The notes below the pieces were generated by a model. That model worked only from the letters and a program-made list of their open reading frames with translations, was not told the origin of the DNA and ran no database searches. From the NCBI GenBank assembly GCA_963816725.1, contig CAWFMC010000022.1, positions 62,001 through 126,000 on the forward strand: a DNA stretch of 64,000 nucleotides, written 5' to 3'. The translations under genes and the position numbers were made by a program. Shown here one piece after another: positions 59,953 through 64,000 of this stretch. Every line of letters starts with the position of its first letter. Positions within the stretch are counted from its first letter, which is position 1. This DNA is from CAVSUB01 sp963816725. Lineage in GTDB: Bacteria > Acidobacteriota > Vicinamibacteria > Vicinamibacterales > 2-12-FULL-66-21.

Positions 59953-60528
59953 ATGGCGGAGGCGCACGGGTCACTCTTCGATCCGGATCTGCCGGACGGC
60001 TTCACCTACCGGCCCGAGTTCATCAGCCCGGACGAGGAGACGGCGCTTGTCGCCGACGTCGGCGGGATCGAATTCTCGGACTTCGAAATGCGCGGCGTCG
60101 TGGCGCGCCGCAGGGTCGCTTTCTTCGGTGCGTCCTACGACGCGGGGCGCACCGATACGCCGCCCATCCCCGAGTTCCTGCTGCCCCTCCGCGCCCGGAT
60201 CGCGACCTGGGCCGGGCTCGAGCCCGCCGCGTTCGCGATGGCGCTGATCAACGCCTATCCGCCCGGCGCGCCAATCGGCTGGCATCGCGACGCGCCGCAG
60301 TACGACATGGTCGCCGGGGTATCACTGCTCACCGGCTGCCGCATGAAGTTCCGGCCCTACGTGTCGCCCGGCGCGGCCGGCGGTGCGCGCCGCGTCGCCA
60401 CCCACGAGCTCCACCTGGCGCCGCGCTCCGGCTACCTGATGAGGGACGTCGCGCGCGCCCGCTACGAGCATCACATCCCCGCCGTCGCGGCGCTGCGCTA
60501 CTCGATCACGTTCCGGACCTTGCGGTAG
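59953..60528 (+). CDS. AlkB-like Fe(II)/2-oxoglutarate-dependent dioxygenase
   Basis: 191 residues from ATG 59953; GTG at 59917 just after the GH31 stop is an alternative. The iron ligands are seen in IGWHRDAPQYD (His and Asp) and the distal His in ARARYEHHIPAV. The 2-oxoglutarate-binding arginines are in LRYSITFRTLR. The N-terminus FTYRPEFISPDEETALVADV is the family entrance. The size and motifs are those of an AlkB demethylase; whether its substrate is DNA, RNA or protein is unclear. It sits between GH31 and the LigD-type polymerase, both on the plus strand. Confidence 0.9.
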   Translation: MAEAHGSLFDPDLPDGFTYRPEFISPDEETALVADVGGIEFSDFEMRGVVARRRVAFFGASYDAGRTDTPPIPEFLLPLRARIATWAGLEPAAFAMALINAYPPGAPIGWHRDAPQYDMVAGVSLLTGCRMKFRPYVSPGAAGGARRVATHELHLAPRSGYLMRDVARARYEHHIPAVAALRYSITFRTLR

Positions 60529-60587
60529 AGACGGCACGCCCCACAGCGCCAACCCGGACGGCGACAGAGTTGCAGCCGATACGACCG

Positions 60588-61601
60588 ATGACGAAGGCGA
60601 GCGGACAGGCAGCGCGGGCCACGACCTCGGAGCGACGCCGGATGGCGGCTGCTCCCGCGCCGAAGCAGACGCGGCCGCGCCGCGACAAAACCGTATCCCC
60701 TGCGACAGGGGACGCCGTCGTCATACGCGGCGTTCGCATTTCCCATCCGGATCGGATCCTGTACCCGGACCTCGACCTGTCCAAGAGCGACCTCGCCCGC
60801 TACTACGAGGCGATCGAGCCGTGGATCGTGCCGCACGTTCAGGGCCGCCCCCTGACGCTCGTCCACTGCCCGGGCAGCATCGAACAGCAGTGCCTGTACC
60901 TGCGTCACGCCAAGGCCTGGGGACCGAGCGCCCTGCGACGCGTCCGCATCCAGGAGAAGACCAAGCTTGGCGAATACCTGGTCGCCGACTCGATCGAAGC
61001 GGTCATCTCGCTGGCCCAGATGGGTGTTGTCGAGATCCACACCTGGAACTCCAGCGCGGACCAGGTCGAGCGGCCGAACCGGATCGTGTGGGACCTCGAT
61101 CCCGGACCGGAGCTTGCCTGGCGGCAGGCGACGGCAGCCGCGCGCCTGGTGCGCGAGGTGCTGAAGACACTCGGACTGGAGGCCTGGGTGAAGACCACCG
61201 GTGGCGCAGGCCTCCATGTCGTCGCGCCAATCGTTCCATCGCTCGACTGGTCGGCATGCCTCGCGTTCGCCCGTGCGGTCGGTGACGCGATCGTCCGCAC
61301 CAATCCCGCGCGCTACACCACCAACTTCAGCAAGCGCGGACGCGAGCGGCAGATCCTGATCGACTACTTGCGGAACAACCGCACCAACACCTCTATCTGC
61401 GCCTACTCGCCGAGGGCCCGCCCCGGCGCCCACGTGTCGATGCCCATCGCGTGGGACGAGCTGCGCACGAAGCCCGAGAAATGGACGCTACTGACCGTTC
61501 CGGCGCGGTTGAGACGTGTGAAGTCGGATCCGTGGGCTGATTATTGGACGGCGCGGCAGCGGATCTCGAAGGCCGCACTCGAGGCGGTGCAGCGGATTTG
61601 A
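60588..61601 (+). CDS. Stand-alone LigD-type polymerase/primase domain (NHEJ polymerase)
   Basis: 337 residues from ATG 60588; ATG 60570 and 60642 are alternatives. The LigD polymerase domain (archaeo-eukaryotic primase fold) is shown by ISHPDRILYPDLDLSKSDLA, EKTKLGEYLVADSIEAVISL, GVVEIHTWNSSADQVERPNR and the catalytic aspartates in IVWDLDPGPE. TTGGAGLHVVAPI is the S-G-x-G-L-H-V variant. An Arg/Ala-rich leader of about 45 residues precedes the domain. No Ku, ligase or LigD phosphoesterase gene is adjacent. In NHEJ the domain fills in DNA ends, but alone it could act in repair with other proteins; its neighbour AlkB is also a repair-type protein. Confidence 0.93.
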   Translation: MTKASGQAARATTSERRRMAAAPAPKQTRPRRDKTVSPATGDAVVIRGVRISHPDRILYPDLDLSKSDLARYYEAIEPWIVPHVQGRPLTLVHCPGSIEQQCLYLRHAKAWGPSALRRVRIQEKTKLGEYLVADSIEAVISLAQMGVVEIHTWNSSADQVERPNRIVWDLDPGPELAWRQATAAARLVREVLKTLGLEAWVKTTGGAGLHVVAPIVPSLDWSACLAFARAVGDAIVRTNPARYTTNFSKRGRERQILIDYLRNNRTNTSICAYSPRARPGAHVSMPIAWDELRTKPEKWTLLTVPARLRRVKSDPWADYWTARQRISKAALEAVQRI

Positions 61602-61673
61602 TGCGCAGCGTCGCGAGCCGCCTGACAACCTTGCGCTCGGCTGTTCGACCCCACGCGCCGGCCCGGACGAGCG

Positions 61674-62258
61674 CTACCGGCGTCGCTCCGGATATGCGCG
61701 CTCGAAGCCGGCTCGATTGGGCATCTGGACCTGCGGCAAGGTGGTCGCATTCATCACCGCGTCCTGGGGAATGATGCCGTTCAGGTTCAGCAGGTACGCG
61801 ACCAGCGCATACACCTCCGGGTCGCTCAGTGAGTGCGGGGTCGGGTACGGCATCGCCCGCCGCACGTAATCGAACAGCGTCGTCGCGTACGGCCAGTAGC
61901 TGCCGATCGTCTTTACCGGCGTCGCGCTCGTCAGGGTCCCCTGGCCGCCGACCAGACGGTCGTTCACCGATCCGGCGCCCTCCGGGCCGTGGCAGGCAAT
62001 GCACTTGGTGTTGAAGATCTGCGCGCCTTGCGCCACGGTTCCCGAGCCCGCGGGCAACCCGGTTCCATCCGGAGGGATGCTGACGTCCCAGCTGGCAATC
62101 AACGCCTCCGTCGCCGGCACACCCAGGCCCGGCCCCTGAGGCACGGCGGGGGGCGACGCGCCGGCGGACGGGCGCGGGGCTTGCGCCGAGGCAGTCGCCG
62201 TGCCCACGACGATCAGTGCCGCGATGACGACTCCCGCGCGGTTAGATGTCATAGACAT
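61674..62258 (-). CDS. Periplasmic mono-heme cytochrome c, partner of the SoxC-like enzyme
   Basis: 194 residues from ATG 62258, with GGAGG six bases upstream and 17 bases of overlap with the upstream gene; ATG 62252 is in frame too. Signal peptide (GVVIAALIVVGTATASAQ), then a class I cytochrome c: heme motif CIACH (NTKCIACHGPEGAGSVNDR) and an axial Met candidate in VRRAMPYPTPHSL. The C-terminal half has LSDPEVYALVAYLLNLNG. It is the likely electron acceptor of the sulfite dehydrogenase. Confidence 0.9.
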   Translation of the reverse strand: MSMTSNRAGVVIAALIVVGTATASAQAPRPSAGASPPAVPQGPGLGVPATEALIASWDVSIPPDGTGLPAGSGTVAQGAQIFNTKCIACHGPEGAGSVNDRLVGGQGTLTSATPVKTIGSYWPYATTLFDYVRRAMPYPTPHSLSDPEVYALVAYLLNLNGIIPQDAVMNATTLPQVQMPNRAGFERAYPERRR

Positions 62259-63504
62259 TCCGGACCTCCCCGCTGGCCGTGATGCCCCAGCTCTGGATTG
62301 CGTGATAGTGATAGCGGAAGGGCGTGCCGCGCTCGGCGATGAGCGCGCGCCGCGTCGGCTGCACCGCGCCGGTGTCGTCCACCGCGCGGCTGGCGAGCAC
62401 CACCGGCGCACCGTCCCATCGCCAGGCCATTCGAAAGCGCGTCAACCCTTTCGCGTGGACCGGCCCGTCGACCGCCGCCTGGCCCCACGTCTTGCCGCCA
62501 TCCGCCGACACGTCGACCCGCCGAATCCGCCCCGCGCCGGACCACGCCATTCCCGAAATCTGATACAGCCCGCGCCCCTGCATCGTCGAGCCGCCGGACG
62601 GCGACGTGATCACCGACTTCACACTCATTGGAAACGTGAACTGGAGCGCCTTGCCATCGCGCAGGCTGTCGGTGTACTTCGAGGTCTCGTCCTTGGTCAT
62701 GACGGGCTCGGCGACAACCTTCAGACGGCGCAGCCACTTGACGTTGGTGTTGCCTTCCCAGCCGGGCAGGAGCAGGCGCATCGGATAGCCGTTTTCCGGC
62801 CGAAGGCGTTCGCCATTCTGATAAATCGCGATCAGGGCATCGTCCATCGCCTTCTCGATCGGGATGCTGCGGCTCATGGCCGCGGCGTCGGCGCCTTCCG
62901 CAAGGAGCCAACGTCCGCCAGGCTTCACGCCCGCCTCGGCGAGCAGGGTCGCAAGCGGCACTCCGGTCCATTCGCTGCACGACACCATGCCGTGCAGCGA
63001 GCCGGCCGTGGCCTGGAGCGGTTCCGCGGCATAGAGCGCGGTGCTGTTGCCCGAGCACTCGACGAAGTGGACGCGTGACACCAGCGGGTAACGGGACAGG
63101 GCCGCAAGATCGAAGGTCAACGCCCGATCGACCAACCCGTGAATCAGAAGGCGATGGTCCGCCGGCGGGATGTCCGGCACGCCGCTGTGATGACGCTCGA
63201 AGTGCAGCGAGCTGGGCGTGATGATCCCTTCGATATGCTCGAGCGGCGTTCGGGAGGATCCGCTGCCCGTGGTGCCGGTCACGGGCACGACGAGACGCTG
63301 CACGGCTGACTCGTAGGGCGATCGCTCGCCATACGGCCGCATGCCCTGGCCTGGCGCTTTCATGTAGGCGGGCACGTCCTGCGACTGTGCCGCCGCGGCT
63401 GGTGTGGCCCGCAGCAAGGCCAGCCCCGCGATACCGACGCTCTCCTTCAAAAACAGGCGCCGGTGCAGCAGCCCGTTCGCGGCGATGACCTGAAGCCTCG
63501 GCAT
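62242..63504 (-). CDS. soxC: SoxC-like sulfite dehydrogenase, molybdopterin subunit
   Basis: 420 residues. A twin-arginine signal HRRLFLKESVGIAGLALL directs folded export. The sulfite-oxidase fold carries the molybdenum ligand Cys in HFVECSGNSTALY, and an Ig-like dimerisation domain (SADGGKTWGQAAVDGPVHAK) at the C-terminus. Sequence and size match SoxC/SorA-type enzymes that oxidise sulfite or bound sulfane. The cytochrome c gene overlaps its stop, so they are translated together. Other sox genes are absent, so a role in sulfite removal is likelier than full thiosulfate oxidation. A downstream partner for Mo-cofactor insertion is not visible. Confidence 0.88.
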   Translation of the reverse strand: MPRLQVIAANGLLHRRLFLKESVGIAGLALLRATPAAAAQSQDVPAYMKAPGQGMRPYGERSPYESAVQRLVVPVTGTTGSGSSRTPLEHIEGIITPSSLHFERHHSGVPDIPPADHRLLIHGLVDRALTFDLAALSRYPLVSRVHFVECSGNSTALYAAEPLQATAGSLHGMVSCSEWTGVPLATLLAEAGVKPGGRWLLAEGADAAAMSRSIPIEKAMDDALIAIYQNGERLRPENGYPMRLLLPGWEGNTNVKWLRRLKVVAEPVMTKDETSKYTDSLRDGKALQFTFPMSVKSVITSPSGGSTMQGRGLYQISGMAWSGAGRIRRVDVSADGGKTWGQAAVDGPVHAKGLTRFRMAWRWDGAPVVLASRAVDDTGAVQPTRRALIAERGTPFRYHYHAIQSWGITASGEVRNVYDI

Positions 63505-63561
63505 GTCGCTCCTTCTATCGGCACGCGGCGGATGATGATCAGCCGCTGACCGGTTATGCCA

Positions 63562-63798
63562 TCAATGGCGACGACGCGCATCGAGGATCGATCGGGCCAG
63601 CGCGTCCGGCATGTCGGCCGGCGGCTCTTCGGTCTGGAAGGCGTCGCTCGCGCCCCCCGACGTTTGCGGGTAGCTGGCGAAATATTGGGTGCATTCCGTG
63701 CAATCGGCGAGGTGCCGATCGACCTCGGCCCGCCGTTCCGGCGTGAGCTCGCCCGCCCGATACTCGCTCAGCACTTCAATGGCGCCTCGGCACGTCAT
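63562..63798 (-). CDS. Small zinc-finger (HC2) anti-sigma-like protein
   Basis: 78 residues from ATG 63798. The putative zinc-finger of anti-sigma factors is clear: Cys3 (MTCRGAIEVLSEYRAGEL), His29, Cys33 and Cys36 (VDRHLADCTECTQYF). No transmembrane helix follows, so this is a soluble short form, unlike most anti-sigma factors. No ECF sigma gene is within 20 kb on the same strand; the nearest lies at 36034 in another region. A longer in-frame start at 63903 adds non-conserved residues. Confidence 0.75.
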   Translation of the reverse strand: MTCRGAIEVLSEYRAGELTPERRAEVDRHLADCTECTQYFASYPQTSGGASDAFQTEEPPADMPDALARSILDARRRH

Positions 63799-63930
63799 GG
63801 AGTCCGCCCTCTGGAAGGAAGCGCGTCGCCGACACCTGACGGGTTGTCTGTCATCCACAGCCCTCACGGATGGCGTTCCAGGATTGAACAGCGCCGACGG
63901 CAAAGTCTAGAACAAAGACCTCGGCAGCGC

Positions 63931-64000
63931 TCAGGCGAGGTGCCGGCCGCCGTCGACGCGGATCGTTTCGCCGGTGATGAAGTCGGTCTCGCAGAGGAGG
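63931..64000 (-). CDS. SDR-family oxidoreductase, C-terminal end only
   Basis: The last 22 codons read LCETDFITGETIRVDGGRHLA and a stop at 63931-63933. The pattern x-F-I-T-G-x-x-I-x-V-D-G-G is the end of classical short-chain dehydrogenases. The gene continues past the window, so its substrate cannot be told. Confidence 0.75.
   Translation of the reverse strand, partial: LLCETDFITGETIRVDGGRHLA

Noticed and set aside
58177..59967. 596-codon frame antisense to GH31
   Set aside because: Shadow of a catalytic domain with intact nucleophile and acid/base motifs on the plus strand.

Overview
The window is high-GC chromosomal DNA from a free-living, aerobic, Gram-negative bacterium, most likely an Acidobacteriota member of the Vicinamibacteria type. 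This is inferred from an 'acidobacterial duplicated orphan permease' (ADOP) at the left end, a subtilase with Asn-Ile-Val-Trp-Gly-Asn repeats, a TonB receptor with a carboxypeptidase-like N-terminal plug extension, a MacAB-like efflux operon with an NtrY/NtrC-type pair, and many PAS/GAF hybrid kinases. No rRNA, tRNA, CRISPR array, prophage or intact insertion sequence was recognised. Genes are short operons on both strands, often with 4-base stop/start overlaps.

Layout. 1-9.7 kb: end of a UPF0182 membrane protein, ADOP permease, DUF411 metal-binding protein, RNase HI with an extra C-terminal domain, the UdgX/DUF4130 plus radical-SAM DNA-repair pair, an NTF2-like secreted protein, and an ArsR/SRPBCC operon with a clear promoter and operator. 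9.9-15.3 kb: CE15 esterase, Omp85-like barrel plus a conserved secreted partner, and an HTH-TOBE (molybdate-type) regulator. 15.4-27.2 kb: hybrid histidine kinase, beta-carbonic anhydrase, class C beta-lactamase-fold hydrolase, a deiodinase-like gene interrupted by an in-frame TGA, a membrane-anchored unknown, an SDR, a decayed tannase and a second hybrid kinase. 27.8-34.7 kb: HPII-type catalase, isochorismatase-like hydrolase, and a KaiC-KaiB-KaiB-kinase operon. 34.8-43.6 kb: sialidase-like BNR protein, ECF sigma factor, LemA/DUF3137 pair, S8 protease and an HD-GYP/GAF/GGDEF protein. 43.6-49.9 kb: TonB receptor divergent from a sigma-54 activator, AraC-DinB fusion, VOC protein, small membrane protein with an operator-like promoter. 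50.1-57.4 kb: six-gene minus-strand efflux and two-component operon. 57.5-64 kb: GH31 glycosidase, AlkB-like dioxygenase, stand-alone LigD polymerase domain, SoxC-like sulfite dehydrogenase with cytochrome c, zinc-finger anti-sigma-like protein, start of an SDR.

The most striking element is the gene at 20503-21267. Its reading frame runs straight through one TGA at the exact place where vertebrate iodothyronine deiodinases carry selenocysteine (context FGSYT-U-PPF, followed by YIGEAHPSDAW). A hairpin with an AGGTT loop lies 16 nt after the TGA, as expected of a bacterial SECIS. I read it as a bacterial deiodinase-family selenoprotein.

A caution on sequence quality: eleven otherwise normal genes are broken by single-base indels, thirteen in all, mostly extra G or C in short G/C runs. 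They look like assembly errors rather than real pseudogenes. I annotate those genes as full length and give the position of each break. The TGA in the deiodinase-like gene is different because the frame does not change across it.
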